Assembly (NCBI RefSeq): GCF_001457795.1
Contig: NZ_LN898210.1
Span: forward strand, 186,001 to 250,000
Direction: 5' to 3'
Length of the DNA stretch: 64,000 bases
Origin: Olsenella massiliensis
GTDB lineage: Bacteria > Actinomycetota > Coriobacteriia > Coriobacteriales > Atopobiaceae
Each line of letters opens with the position of its first letter. Within the stretch, counting starts at the first letter, position 1. Position numbers and translations under genes: made by a program. The notes under the pieces were generated by a model. The model ran no database searches. It was not told where the DNA came from and saw nothing but the letters and a program-made list of their open reading frames with translations. Shown here piece by piece: positions 26,251-34,597 of this stretch.

Positions 26251-27555
26251 ATGCATACAGAGGAAAAGCGCACGCTCGTTGATGCGGTCATGGACAAGAT
26301 CACGCTTCTCGCCGGCCCCCTGACCACGTTCTCGAACCTGCCCGCCATTGCCGCCATCCAAGACGGCCTCATCGGCGTCATGCCGCTGATTCTGATCGGT
26401 TCTATCTTCCTGGTGATTTCGCTCCTTGGCACAGACGCCATTGGAGGGGTCATCCTGATTCCCTTCCTTGCTCCCTTCGTCGAGAAAATCCAGGTCATCA
26501 ATGCGCTGACCATGGGATTCCTAGGCATCTACGCCGCCGTCACCATTCCCGCCTCCTATGCAGAGAGGCAGGGACTCGATGTCAAGACTTGCTCAGTCCT
26601 GGGGCTTGCTACCTTTTTCATGTTCACTCTCGACGGCGTGAGCAAGGACGGCACGATAGCGACAACGGCGTTCTCGGCAACGGGCCTCTTTGCCGTCATC
26701 GTTTCCTCTGTCATTGCCGTTTGGATCTTTCAGATCTTTACCAAGAGGAACATCACGATAACAATGCCCGATGGCGTCCCTGCGGCCGTGGGCACCGCCT
26801 TCACGTCCCTCATTCCCTTTACGGCCGTGTTTGTGATTTGCTGGGTCATCCGCACGCTTTTGGACTTTGACTTCGTCCAGTTCCTCACGACGTTCCTCAC
26901 GCCGCTCGTGGGAGCTGCGGACAACATAGGAATGTACGTCCTCGACCGTGGTGTAAGCGCGCTCCTATGGTCCTGTGGCCTCCACGGAGACAACATGTGG
27001 ACCGTTCCCATCTTCGCACCCTTTGAGCTCATCTGGACCCAGGAGAACTCTGCAGCAATGGCGGCTGGAAGCTCCCTTCCACACATCTGGACCTACAGCG
27101 GCATCGACCGCATCTCCACCTGGCCTGCCCTCGTGTGGCCTCTCGTTCTTCTCATGATTCGTTCCAAGGTCAAGTACCTCAAGGCTCTGGGATGGGCCTG
27201 CCTGCCTGCCGCGCTCTGCACCATCGTCGAGCCCGTCATTTTTGGTTTGCCCGTCGCCCTCAACCCCTTCTTGCTCATTCCCTTCGTGGTCATTGCCGTC
27301 ATCGTCGCCATCCTTACCTACGGCTTCTTCGCCCTGGGATTCTGCGCCAAATTCTTCGTCACCCTTCCTTGGGCGACCCCTCCCTTCCTGCTGGGGCCTC
27401 TCGGCACCGGCGACCTAAGGTCCCTCATCGTGGTCGTCGCCTCGTTTTTGATAGGGCTTGCCATCTATTTGCCCTTCTGGCGCATGTTCGAGAAAAGCTT
27501 GCTCAAGAAGCAGGAGGCTGACGAGGCGGACGCAAGCCCAGGGGCCGAGTCGTAG
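26251..27555 (+). CDS. PTS cellobiose-type IIC permease
   Basis: A 434-residue membrane permease with about ten membrane segments. Recognisable features are an N-terminal LAGPLTTFSNLPAIAAIQDG, GLIGVMPLILIGSIFLV, the substrate loop HGDNMWTVPIFAP, and IVEPVIFGLPVALNPFLLIP. It imports a disaccharide or beta-glucoside as its 6-phosphate. AGAAGGAAGG precedes the ATG. The GH1 gene downstream fits a phospho-glycoside substrate. Confidence 0.95.
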   Translation: MHTEEKRTLVDAVMDKITLLAGPLTTFSNLPAIAAIQDGLIGVMPLILIGSIFLVISLLGTDAIGGVILIPFLAPFVEKIQVINALTMGFLGIYAAVTIPASYAERQGLDVKTCSVLGLATFFMFTLDGVSKDGTIATTAFSATGLFAVIVSSVIAVWIFQIFTKRNITITMPDGVPAAVGTAFTSLIPFTAVFVICWVIRTLLDFDFVQFLTTFLTPLVGAADNIGMYVLDRGVSALLWSCGLHGDNMWTVPIFAPFELIWTQENSAAMAAGSSLPHIWTYSGIDRISTWPALVWPLVLLMIRSKVKYLKALGWACLPAALCTIVEPVIFGLPVALNPFLLIPFVVIAVIVAILTYGFFALGFCAKFFVTLPWATPPFLLGPLGTGDLRSLIVVVASFLIGLAIYLPFWRMFEKSLLKKQEADEADASPGAES

Positions 27556-27661
27556 GAACTTCCGAGGCATGGGCTCTCGCTCGCCTGCCGATAAGCTCAC
27601 AAGACAACCGTTCTATGCGCACACCGCATTAACTACTCGACATATCGAGAAAGGACTATCC

Positions 27662-29164
27662 ATGGCAACGTTTTCGAATGATTTTCTGTGGGGCGGGGAC
27701 ATCTCTGCAACCCAGATCGAGGGTGGTTGGGACGAGGGCGGCAAGTCGCCCGTCGAGACGGATTACATGGTCGGCGTCACTCATGAGACTCCCTTCCGCT
27801 ACGGCTTCTATCGCAATCCTGACGGGAGCGAGGGTACCATGCAGCTCTATTCGGGGAAGCTTCCCAAGGGCGCTCAGATGATCATCAAGGAGGGATACGA
27901 CTACCCCAACCACAAGGCCTCCGACTTCTATCACCATTACAAGGAGGACCTTGCGCTTCTTGCCGAGATGGGGTTCACGGCGCTCAACCTCACGATGAGC
28001 TGGGCGCGAATCTTCCCTGGAGGCATCTCACAGGGCATCAACTCGGAGGGCGTGGAGTATTACCGCAGCGTGCTCAGCGAGTGCAAAAGGTTGGGCATGG
28101 AGCCAATCGTCACGCTCTACAAGTATGACATGCCCTTCTTTTATGTGAGTGAATGGGGGGGATGGTCAAATCGCAGGCTTATCGAGGAGTACGTCGAGTT
28201 TGCGCGCGTCTGCCTGACGGAGTTCAAGGGACTTTCCCACCATTGGATCACCTTCAACGAGCTTAACATCCTTAAGCTTACGATGGACACCCTTCCGGAT
28301 GTCACCGCGGAGGATCGCCAGCGCTTCTTCGAGGAGGCCCACAACCAGCTCGTTGCCTCCGCTCGAGTCGTCAGGCTCGCCCACGCGATTGACCCTGACA
28401 ACCTTGTGGGCTGCATGTGCGCGGGACTCTTTGGCTACGGCTACACCTGCGACCCCAACGATCAACTTAAGATGCAGAAGTACATGCAGGACGCCATGTT
28501 CTACTACGGAGACGTCATGGTTCGTGGTGCGTATCCCCGCTTTGCCCGTCGCGTTTGGGAGGAGAACGGCGTCAGCCTCAACGTCAGCGCCGAGGATGCG
28601 GCCGACCTCATGGCGGGTCGTGTGGACTTTCTGCCCTTCTCGTATTACAGCTCCACCTGTCTGACGACCCATGAGATTGACGCTTCCTTGGTAAGCGGCA
28701 ACGCCAGCTTCAGCGGCGTGAAGAACCCCTATCTCGCATCAACCCCCTGGGGTTGGGAGATCGACCCTGTGGGCTTCAAGATTGCCCTGCATGTCCTTTC
28801 TGACCGCTATTACGACACGCCGCTTCTCGTTGTCGAAAATGGCATGGGAACTCTTGACAGGCTTGAGGATGATGGAAGCGTCCATGACCCCTATCGTATC
28901 GAGTATCTGCGAGAGCATATCCGCAACATGCGCGAGGCGGTTAAGGAGGGCGTCAACCTCATCGGATACACGATGTGGAGCTGCATAGACCTCATCTCTG
29001 CCGGTACGGGCGAGATGCGCAAGCGCTACGGGTTCATCTATGTTGATGCTGCCGACGATGGGTCTCCGCAGGGTAGCTACAAGCGCTATCGCAAGGATTC
29101 CTTCCACTGGTACAAGGGCGTCTGCGAGTCAAATGGCGAAGCGCTCGCCCAGGCAGCTCCCTAG
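27662..29164 (+). CDS. GH1 family glycosidase (6-phospho-beta-glycosidase-like)
   Basis: A 500-residue enzyme expected to split the PTS-imported phosphorylated glycoside. The N-terminal FLWGGDISATQIEGGWDEGGK and MSWARIFP are typical GH1. The general acid/base is Glu200 in ITFNELN; the usual NEP reads NEL here. The nucleophile is Glu392 in LVVENGMG. The ATG at 27662 follows GAAAGGACTATCC; an upstream in-frame start overlapping the IIC gene is rejected. The length is slightly above the usual 440-480. Substrate identity is unknown. Confidence 0.93.
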   Translation: MATFSNDFLWGGDISATQIEGGWDEGGKSPVETDYMVGVTHETPFRYGFYRNPDGSEGTMQLYSGKLPKGAQMIIKEGYDYPNHKASDFYHHYKEDLALLAEMGFTALNLTMSWARIFPGGISQGINSEGVEYYRSVLSECKRLGMEPIVTLYKYDMPFFYVSEWGGWSNRRLIEEYVEFARVCLTEFKGLSHHWITFNELNILKLTMDTLPDVTAEDRQRFFEEAHNQLVASARVVRLAHAIDPDNLVGCMCAGLFGYGYTCDPNDQLKMQKYMQDAMFYYGDVMVRGAYPRFARRVWEENGVSLNVSAEDAADLMAGRVDFLPFSYYSSTCLTTHEIDASLVSGNASFSGVKNPYLASTPWGWEIDPVGFKIALHVLSDRYYDTPLLVVENGMGTLDRLEDDGSVHDPYRIEYLREHIRNMREAVKEGVNLIGYTMWSCIDLISAGTGEMRKRYGFIYVDAADDGSPQGSYKRYRKDSFHWYKGVCESNGEALAQAAP

Positions 29165-29214
29165 ACGGGAGTCGCGTCGTCGTATCGGACATTGGACCGA
29201 ATGGGAAAGAGACC

Positions 29215-30102
29215 ATGAACACCCCGCTTGCGCTTGTGCCCGCCCTCTCGTTCGGTGTCATCCCGGGCATCGTGACGAAATCGGGCGGACGCCCTTGCCA
29301 GCAGCTCATGGCGACGGCGGTCGGAATCGGGGGGCTTGCTGCCTCCGTTGCCCTCGTGCTACGGCCTGACATAGGTATCGTCGTCTTTGGCGCGGGCTTT
29401 GCCTCGGGACTCCTCTGGGCCGTCGGCACCGTGCTCCAGTATGAGACGTTCTCTCTGGTTGGTTCTGGAAGCGCATTCTCGCTGCAGGTAGGGGCCCAGC
29501 TCGTCCTCAGCGCGATTGCGGGGTTGACACTCTTCGGCGAATGGGCAACGTCCGTCTCGCGGGTCGTAGGCCTTGTCGCTCTCGCTCTGGTGATGGCCGG
29601 GGTCTCCCTTGCGGGCTGGCAGGGGAGAGGTGTCGCTGCTGCCGACCACGCCGACCACAGGCGTGCCGTTCTTCTCTCCCTCGCGGCGAGCGTCGCGTTT
29701 GTCTCCTACGCCATGATGCCCCGGCTGGTGGGCGCCACCGGCGCGGCGGCTCTCGTCCCGCAGGCCGTGGGGATTGCGCTCGGGGCCCTTTGTTTGAGTC
29801 TCGTTGACCGGGCGCTGCAGCGCAGGGCAGACGCGTCAGAGGCCCTCTTTGGCATCAATGTGATGCCCTGCGTGCTCGCGGGTGTCGTGTGGGCGGTTGG
29901 TGACATGGCCTTCGTCTATTCGAACCAGCTAAACGGCATCGCGGTTAGCTTCACGTTCTCCCAGCTTGCGGTTGCGGTGTCCACCGTTATCAGCATCGTG
30001 GTTCTACATGAGGCTGCTGATGTGGATAAACGAAGGAGGCTGATTGCTGGTGCCGTGCTCATCACCGTGGGCGCGTCCCTGGTTGGCGTGACAAAGCTCT
30101 AG
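29215..30102 (+). CDS. GRP-family sugar uptake protein (GlcU/RbsU-like)
   Basis: A 295-residue membrane protein with about ten segments arranged as two repeats. LVPALSFGVIPGIVTKSGGRP, GFASGLLWAVGTVLQYETFSLVG and VGDMAFVYSNQLNGIAVSFTFSQ resemble the glucose/ribose porter family of the drug/metabolite superfamily. It would take up a free sugar, unlike the PTS upstream. It is 50 bp after the GH1 gene. Specificity (glucose, ribose or another sugar) cannot be assigned; neighbours alsE-like and rpiB-like suggest a pentose or rare hexose. Confidence 0.82.
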   Translation: MNTPLALVPALSFGVIPGIVTKSGGRPCQQLMATAVGIGGLAASVALVLRPDIGIVVFGAGFASGLLWAVGTVLQYETFSLVGSGSAFSLQVGAQLVLSAIAGLTLFGEWATSVSRVVGLVALALVMAGVSLAGWQGRGVAAADHADHRRAVLLSLAASVAFVSYAMMPRLVGATGAAALVPQAVGIALGALCLSLVDRALQRRADASEALFGINVMPCVLAGVVWAVGDMAFVYSNQLNGIAVSFTFSQLAVAVSTVISIVVLHEAADVDKRRRLIAGAVLITVGASLVGVTKL

Positions 30103-30159
30103 GCGTACCCACGCGTTCGCATGATTTGACGCATTTCCATTTCTAGAAAGGAGGGGGAC

Positions 30160-30813
30160 ATGCTCCTCTGCCCCAGTATGATGTGCGCTGACTATGGTGC
30201 CCTCAAAGACGATGTGAGGGCACTTGATGAGGCGGGTGCGGACATCTTTCACTGTGACGTGATGGACGGCACCTTCGTGCCCAACATCACGATGGGCCTC
30301 ATGGACGTGAGGGAGGTTCGCAAGGCGACGAAGAAGCCCGTTGACGTCCACCTCATGGTGGAAAATCCCCTTGCCAAGGTGGACCTCTTCCTCGACGCTG
30401 GTGCTGACATTGTCTACATCCACCCTGAGAGCGAACGCTATGTGGTGAAGACGCTCGCTCGCGTCAGAGAGCGTGACGCCGCCGCAGGCCTCGCCATCAA
30501 CCCCGACACGTCGGTGGGATCGATTGAGGAACTACTCAACGTCGTTGATTATCTTATGGTCATGACGGTGAATCCCGGCTTTGCGGGCCAGAAGTTCATC
30601 GACTTCTCGAAGAGGAAGATTGAGCGTCTCGCGGACATGAAGGAAAAGTATGGCTACAAGCTCATGGTTGATGGCGCCTGCAGTCCCTCAGTCGTCCGGG
30701 AGCTCTCGTCTTGCGGTGCCGATGGCTTCGTGCTTGGTACGAGCGCGCTCTTTGGCAAGAGGATCGGCTATGCCGAGTGCCTCAGGAACCTTCGCGAGAG
30801 AAAGGACTATTGA
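30160..30813 (+). CDS. Ribulose-phosphate 3-epimerase family protein, AlsE-like
   Basis: A 217-residue TIM barrel. LLCPSMMCADYGALKDDV, HCDVMDGTFVPNITMG, VDVHLMVENP, MVMTVNPGFAGQKFI and LMVDGACSPS carry the metal and phosphate sites. The MMCAD and GACS text, where housekeeping Rpe has LSADF and GGI, is closer to D-allulose-6-phosphate 3-epimerase (AlsE). The window also has a typical rpe at 45161, so this copy probably serves the sugar locus. GAAAGGAGGGGGAC precedes the ATG. Confidence 0.85.
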   Translation: MLLCPSMMCADYGALKDDVRALDEAGADIFHCDVMDGTFVPNITMGLMDVREVRKATKKPVDVHLMVENPLAKVDLFLDAGADIVYIHPESERYVVKTLARVRERDAAAGLAINPDTSVGSIEELLNVVDYLMVMTVNPGFAGQKFIDFSKRKIERLADMKEKYGYKLMVDGACSPSVVRELSSCGADGFVLGTSALFGKRIGYAECLRNLRERKDY

Positions 30814-30814
30814 C

Positions 30815-31285
30815 ATGCAGGTTGCCATTGGAAACGACCACGTGGCCGTGGAACTTAAGCGTATCATTAAAGAATATCTTGAAGAGAAGGGCATCAAGGT
30901 CGCCGACTTTGGGACAAACAGCCCAGAACGCTTTGACTACCCCCTCAGTGGATATAGAGTCGGTAAGGCGGTTGCCTTGGGGGAGGCAGACCTGGGCATT
31001 CTCATATGCGGGACGGGTGTGGGCATCAGCCTCGCGGCAAACAAGGTGAGGGGAATCAGGGCCGTCGTCTGTTCGGAACCTTACACGGCTCGTCTCTCGC
31101 GCCAGCACAACAACACGAACATTCTCGCCTTTGGTGCTCGGGTCGTGGGAAGCGAGCTTGCGAAGATGATTGTGGACGCGTGGCTTGACGCGGAGTTTGA
31201 GGGAGGGCGCCACCAGAAGCGCATTGACATGATCGCTGAAATTGCGGACACGCAGCGGCTTGCGGTGGCGGAGGACGACGAGTAG
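30815..31285 (+). CDS. RpiB/LacAB family sugar-phosphate isomerase
   Basis: A 156-residue isomerase: MQVAIGNDHVAVELK, YPLSGYRVGKAV, and the catalytic loop ILICGTGVGISLAANKVRGIRA, then HNNTNILAFGARV. The Cys in ICGTG is the catalytic base in RpiB. E. coli RpiB also acts on D-allose 6-phosphate. Starting one base after the epimerase stop, it suggests a coupled isomerase-epimerase pair. Ribose, allose or galactose 6-phosphate are possible substrates. Confidence 0.9.
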   Translation: MQVAIGNDHVAVELKRIIKEYLEEKGIKVADFGTNSPERFDYPLSGYRVGKAVALGEADLGILICGTGVGISLAANKVRGIRAVVCSEPYTARLSRQHNNTNILAFGARVVGSELAKMIVDAWLDAEFEGGRHQKRIDMIAEIADTQRLAVAEDDE

Positions 31286-31363
31286 GCCCTTCATGGCGGG
31301 AGCGGCATCTTGCGTTATGGCGCGGTCCGTGCCCTTTTCGTCCGCCTGTCCCGGGTAATGCGG

Positions 31364-31369
31364 TACAAT
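31364..31369 (+). promoter_or_regulatory. -10 element for tRNA(CAT)
   Basis: TACAAT, 46 bp upstream of the mature tRNA. No recognisable -35 at 16-18 bp. Confidence 0.4.
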
Positions 31370-31415
31370 GCCCCTCGCACGGATGGTCAGGCCAGCGTGT
31401 TCGTCTGACTCCAGT

Positions 31416-31491
31416 GGGCCTATGGCGCAACGGTTAGCGCAGGGGACTCATAATCCCTGGGTTGCAGGTTCGAATCCTGCTGGGCCCACCA
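31416..31491 (+). tRNA. tRNA with CAT anticodon (Met elongator or Ile2)
   Basis: Acceptor stem GGGCCTA/TGGGCCC with one G-U pair, D arm GGCGCAACGGTTAGCGC, anticodon arm GGGGA-CTCATAA-TCCCT, T arm with GGTTCGAATCC, discriminator A, encoded CCA. CAT can be elongator Met or lysidine-modified Ile2; sequence alone does not settle it here. Confidence 0.93.
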
Positions 31492-31500
31492 CGACGTCTC

Positions 31501-31531
31501 ACCCCGTCTCACGCTCGTGGGGCGGGGTTTT
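31501..31531 (+). terminator. Terminator after tRNA(CAT)
   Basis: Stem ACCCCGTC/GGCGGGGT (one G-U pair) with a 12-nt loop, then four Ts. Confidence 0.6.
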
Positions 31532-31679
31532 ACATGCGCCGCTGACGTTACGACGGCACGTAAGAGCACGCGGCGGCGCAATACAGGGCGACGCGACGCA
31601 ATATGACACGCTCATCTTGCCATTTGACGCACTTTTCGCTCATAATCGGCCACAAACTGTGTAAAAAGACAAGATGAGG

Positions 31680-31769
31680 GCGCTGCGGGGCGCCGTGGCG
31701 TGTCGCATCGTGCTGCGAGGTGCCATGGAGTGCTGCGTCGCGCTGCAGGATGCAACGGAGTGCGGCGTG
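31680..31769. repeat. 30-bp tandem repeat, three degenerate copies
   Basis: Units 31680-31709, 31710-31739 and 31740-31769 each begin G(C/T)GCTGC and end in a TGCG-type pattern. Copies are about 60-70% alike. They fill most of the 360-bp gap between two tRNA genes, which otherwise holds no gene I can support. Confidence 0.7.
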
Positions 31770-31844
31770 GCGACGCACGGTGGGCTCCGCCGACATTTCC
31801 GCCTTGGCACGACGATTCCGAGAAAAAACTTCTCAAATTTTCCC

Positions 31845-31873
31845 TAGGCAGTCGCCAAAGTCTTTGCTATAGT
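31845..31873 (+). promoter_or_regulatory. Promoter of tRNA-Ala
   Basis: TAGGCA (31845-31850), 17-bp spacer and TATAGT (31868-31873) in a local AT-rich patch, 20 bp before the tRNA. Confidence 0.55.
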
Positions 31874-31893
31874 AGCTAGCGCACCAACGCAAC

Positions 31894-31969
31894 GGGGAAT
31901 TAGCTCAGTTGGGAGAGCGCATGACTGGCAGTCATGAGGTCAGGGGTTCGAATCCCCTATTCTCCACCA
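31894..31969 (+). tRNA. tRNA-Ala (anticodon GGC)
   Basis: Acceptor stem GGGGAAT/ATTCTCC, D arm TAGCTCAGTTGGGAGAGC, anticodon arm CATGA-CTGGCAG-TCATG giving GGC, T arm with GGTTCGAATCC, discriminator A, CCA encoded. Confidence 0.96.
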
Positions 31970-31980
31970 TGTAATTGCTG

Positions 31981-32006
31981 ACCAGGGCTTTTGCCCTGGT
32001 TTTTTT
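31981..32006 (+). terminator. Terminator after tRNA-Ala
   Basis: Perfect stem ACCAGGGC/GCCCTGGT, loop TTTT, then six Ts. Confidence 0.92.
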
Positions 32007-32145
32007 ATGCCGACCTGATTCGTACGCGAAAACGTCCCGTGTCGAGGCCGCGCCGCCAGCGACGAGGGCGTCCCTTGGCAAGGGCGCCCGTGCGCTCTGT
32101 GTGTGACGGCGCCTCGAGGCGACCGCCTCGCCCGCGGGCATACCG

Positions 32146-32151
32146 TATAAT
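32146..32151 (+). promoter_or_regulatory. Consensus -10 (TATAAT) upstream of the ABC-F gene
   Basis: TATAAT predicts transcription start near 32158, which lies downstream of the ATG at 32154. This favours TTG 32211 as translation start of the ABC-F gene. The -35 region is weak. Confidence 0.6.
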
Positions 32152-32210
32152 TCATGCGGAAGGTTGGGGGGCGCCCGTCAAGGCGCCCGGCGACGCTCAG
32201 GGGGTCGTGC

Positions 32211-34226
32211 TTGATCGCGCTCGCGGACAAGGTGTCAAAGTCGTTTGGCGGCCGGGTTCTGTACTCGGCCGTCAGCTTGCAGCTCAACGCTGGCGAGCGC
32301 TGGGGCCTCGTGGGACCCAACGGCGCCGGCAAGACGACGCTGCTCAAGATTCTGATGGGCCAGGAGACGGCCGACGAGGGCAGCGTGAGCTTTGCCAAGG
32401 ACACCACCGTGGGCTATCTCGAGCAGGAGACGAGAATATCCGGGACCAAGAGCGCCCTTCAGGAGGTCATCGACTCCGCTCACGAGATTCGCGAGCTCGA
32501 GCGCCGCATCAAGGAGATGGAGCGCCAGATTGCCGCCACGGTCGGCGCGGACGAGCGCCTTCTCGAGCGCTACGGCGTCGCCCAGGACCGCTTCGAGCGC
32601 CTGGGAGGCTACGAGCTCGAGGCCAAGGCCCGCCAGATCCTGGGTGGGCTGGGCTTTCCGATCAAGGACTTCGACAAGCCGTCCGGGGACTTCTCCGGCG
32701 GCTGGCAGATGCGCATCGCCCTCTCGAAGCTGTTGCTCAAGCATCCCGACCTGCTGCTGCTTGACGAGCCCACCAACCATCTTGACCTTGAGTCCGTGGG
32801 CTGGCTCGAGCAGTTCCTCTCGGCGTATGACGGGGCGGTGCTCCTGGTGAGCCACGACCGCTCGTTCATGGACGCCTGCGTGAGCCACGTGGCGTCGCTC
32901 GAGAACAAGCGCCTTGTCACCTATGTGGGAAACTACTCCCTCTACCTGCGTCAGCGCGAAGACAACCTGGAGCAGCTTCGGGCAAAGCGCGCAGCCCAGG
33001 AGCGCGACCTCAACCACATGCAGGTGTTCGTGGACAAGTTTCGCTACAAGCCCACCAAGGCCCGGCAGGTCCAGGAGCGTCTGCGCCGCATCGAGAAGGT
33101 GCGCAGCGAGCTCGTGCAGCTGCCCGAGAAGTCCAAGAGCGTGCACTTTGCGTTTCCCGAGCCCCCGCGCACGGGCGACGAGGTAGTGGCCCTCGAGGGC
33201 GTGTCCAAGCGCTTTGGCGACAACGTGGTCTACGAAGGCGTTGACCTCAAGCTTTACCGCGGGGACCATGTGGCCCTCGTGGGGCCCAACGGCGCCGGCA
33301 AGTCCACGCTCATGAAGCTCATCGTGGGCCACGAGGCGCCCAGCGCGGGCACGGTGAGCCTGGGCCAGAACGTGACCCAGGCCTATTACGCCCAGCACCA
33401 GCTCGACACCCTCGACGAGTCCAAGACCGTTCTTCAGGAGATGGACGAGGCGGCCCCCGGTTGGACCAGCTCGGAGGAGCGTCGTCTGCTGGGCGCCTTC
33501 CTCTTCCACGGGGACGACGTGGACAAGCGCGTGGGGGTTCTCTCGGGTGGCGAGAAGGCCCGTCTGGCCCTCGCTCGCATGCTCGTGGCGCCCGACCCGC
33601 TCCTCTGCCTGGACGAGCCCACCAACCATCTTGACATTGACTCTGTGAGCGTCCTCGAGGACGCCCTGAGGTCGTTTCCGGGCACCATCGTGCTCATCAG
33701 CCATGACGAGCACCTGGTGAGGGCCGTTGCCAACAAGGTGGTGGACGTCCGAGACCACATGGTCACGCTCTATGACGGCGACTTCGAGTACTATCGCCTC
33801 AAGCGCGCCGAGCTCGAGGCGCGCGCATCGCAGGGCGTCGGCCCGGATGCCGCGCACGCCGTTGCGTCCGTCCCGAGCGCCCAGGCTCCCGGCGGGGGTG
33901 CCCAGCCGGCGGCGGACAAGATGGCGACGGGACGCAACGTCAAGACCCGCGAGCAGCGCCGGGCCGAGGCCGAGGCGCGCAACGCCGCCAACAAGGCCGT
34001 CAGGGAGGAGCGTCGGCGCCTTCGTCAGGTGGAGGCGGCGCTCAAGCCCGCTCAGCGTCGCTACCAGGAGCTCATGGGCCTCATGGCGAGCGAGGAGCTC
34101 TACAACGACGCCGCGCGCTTTGACGCCTGCATGAAGGAGTACAACGCTCTCTCCAGGAAGATCCCCGCGTTGGAGGAGGAGTGGCTGGCGCTGAGCGAGT
34201 CCATCGAGGAGGGGCTCAATGGCTGA
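32211..34226 (+). CDS. ABC-F family ATPase (ribosome-associated type)
   Basis: A 671-residue soluble protein with two ABC domains and no membrane segment. First ATPase: GPNGAGKTTLLKIL, FSGGWQMRIALSK, LLLLDEPTNHLDLESV. Second: GPNGAGKSTLMKL, LSGGEKARLALARM, LLCLDEPTNHLDIDSV. The interdomain linker (about residues 240-320) is helical and basic, as in P-tRNA-interacting motifs, and a charged coiled coil (QRRAEAEARNAANKAVREER onward) ends the protein. The type is YheS/YfmM-like; roles range from translation rescue to antibiotic protection. TTG 32211 has AGGGGG upstream; ATG 32154 precedes the likely transcription start. Confidence 0.9.
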   Translation: MIALADKVSKSFGGRVLYSAVSLQLNAGERWGLVGPNGAGKTTLLKILMGQETADEGSVSFAKDTTVGYLEQETRISGTKSALQEVIDSAHEIRELERRIKEMERQIAATVGADERLLERYGVAQDRFERLGGYELEAKARQILGGLGFPIKDFDKPSGDFSGGWQMRIALSKLLLKHPDLLLLDEPTNHLDLESVGWLEQFLSAYDGAVLLVSHDRSFMDACVSHVASLENKRLVTYVGNYSLYLRQREDNLEQLRAKRAAQERDLNHMQVFVDKFRYKPTKARQVQERLRRIEKVRSELVQLPEKSKSVHFAFPEPPRTGDEVVALEGVSKRFGDNVVYEGVDLKLYRGDHVALVGPNGAGKSTLMKLIVGHEAPSAGTVSLGQNVTQAYYAQHQLDTLDESKTVLQEMDEAAPGWTSSEERRLLGAFLFHGDDVDKRVGVLSGGEKARLALARMLVAPDPLLCLDEPTNHLDIDSVSVLEDALRSFPGTIVLISHDEHLVRAVANKVVDVRDHMVTLYDGDFEYYRLKRAELEARASQGVGPDAAHAVASVPSAQAPGGGAQPAADKMATGRNVKTREQRRAEAEARNAANKAVREERRRLRQVEAALKPAQRRYQELMGLMASEELYNDAARFDACMKEYNALSRKIPALEEEWLALSESIEEGLNG

Positions 34227-34581
34227 CGAGCGACACGTTTCGCACGCGACGCGCGTGCTGCGGCGGGGTCGTCCCGGCGCCTTCGAGGCGACGGCGGCCC
34301 TCGCGCACCTGCTGTCGCTGGCCTGCCGCCTCGCCGCACTGGCGCTCACCGCCCTGGTCGTCCTCTCCGCCGTCGTGACGGGGGCGGGCCGCCTGACGCT
34401 GGTCGGCTACAGTGGTACGGTGACGTCATGGCTTCCCGACGGCCTGGCCGGGCGTTTCGTGTTCGAGACCCCCCTGGGCGGCGTGCTGCGCGGGGACTTT
34501 GCCCTCGCCGCGCTCGCCCTGTTCGTGACCGATTGGCTGCTTGCCCGCCTTGCGCACGCGCTGCGGTCCCGGCGCGGCTAG
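34219..34581 (+). CDS. Small membrane protein, unknown function
   Basis: A 120-residue protein whose ATG overlaps the end of the ABC-F gene by 8 bp, so it is translationally coupled. Two hydrophobic stretches are seen, residues 24-55 (long enough for one or two passes) and 92-110, with a polar loop between that includes YSGTVTSWLPDG. I do not recognise a family. Confidence 0.65.
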   Translation: MADERHVSHATRVLRRGRPGAFEATAALAHLLSLACRLAALALTALVVLSAVVTGAGRLTLVGYSGTVTSWLPDGLAGRFVFETPLGGVLRGDFALAALALFVTDWLLARLAHALRSRRG

Positions 34582-34597
34582 AAAGGAACGTGCGACC

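Noticed and set aside
31548-31796. Leftward gene encoding 10-residue repeats
   Set aside because: The frame just reflects the 30-bp DNA repeat; no ribosome site, promoter or homology.
32235-34349. 704-codon open frame antisense to the ABC-F gene
   Set aside because: Same mirror effect; no ribosome site and no recognisable domain.
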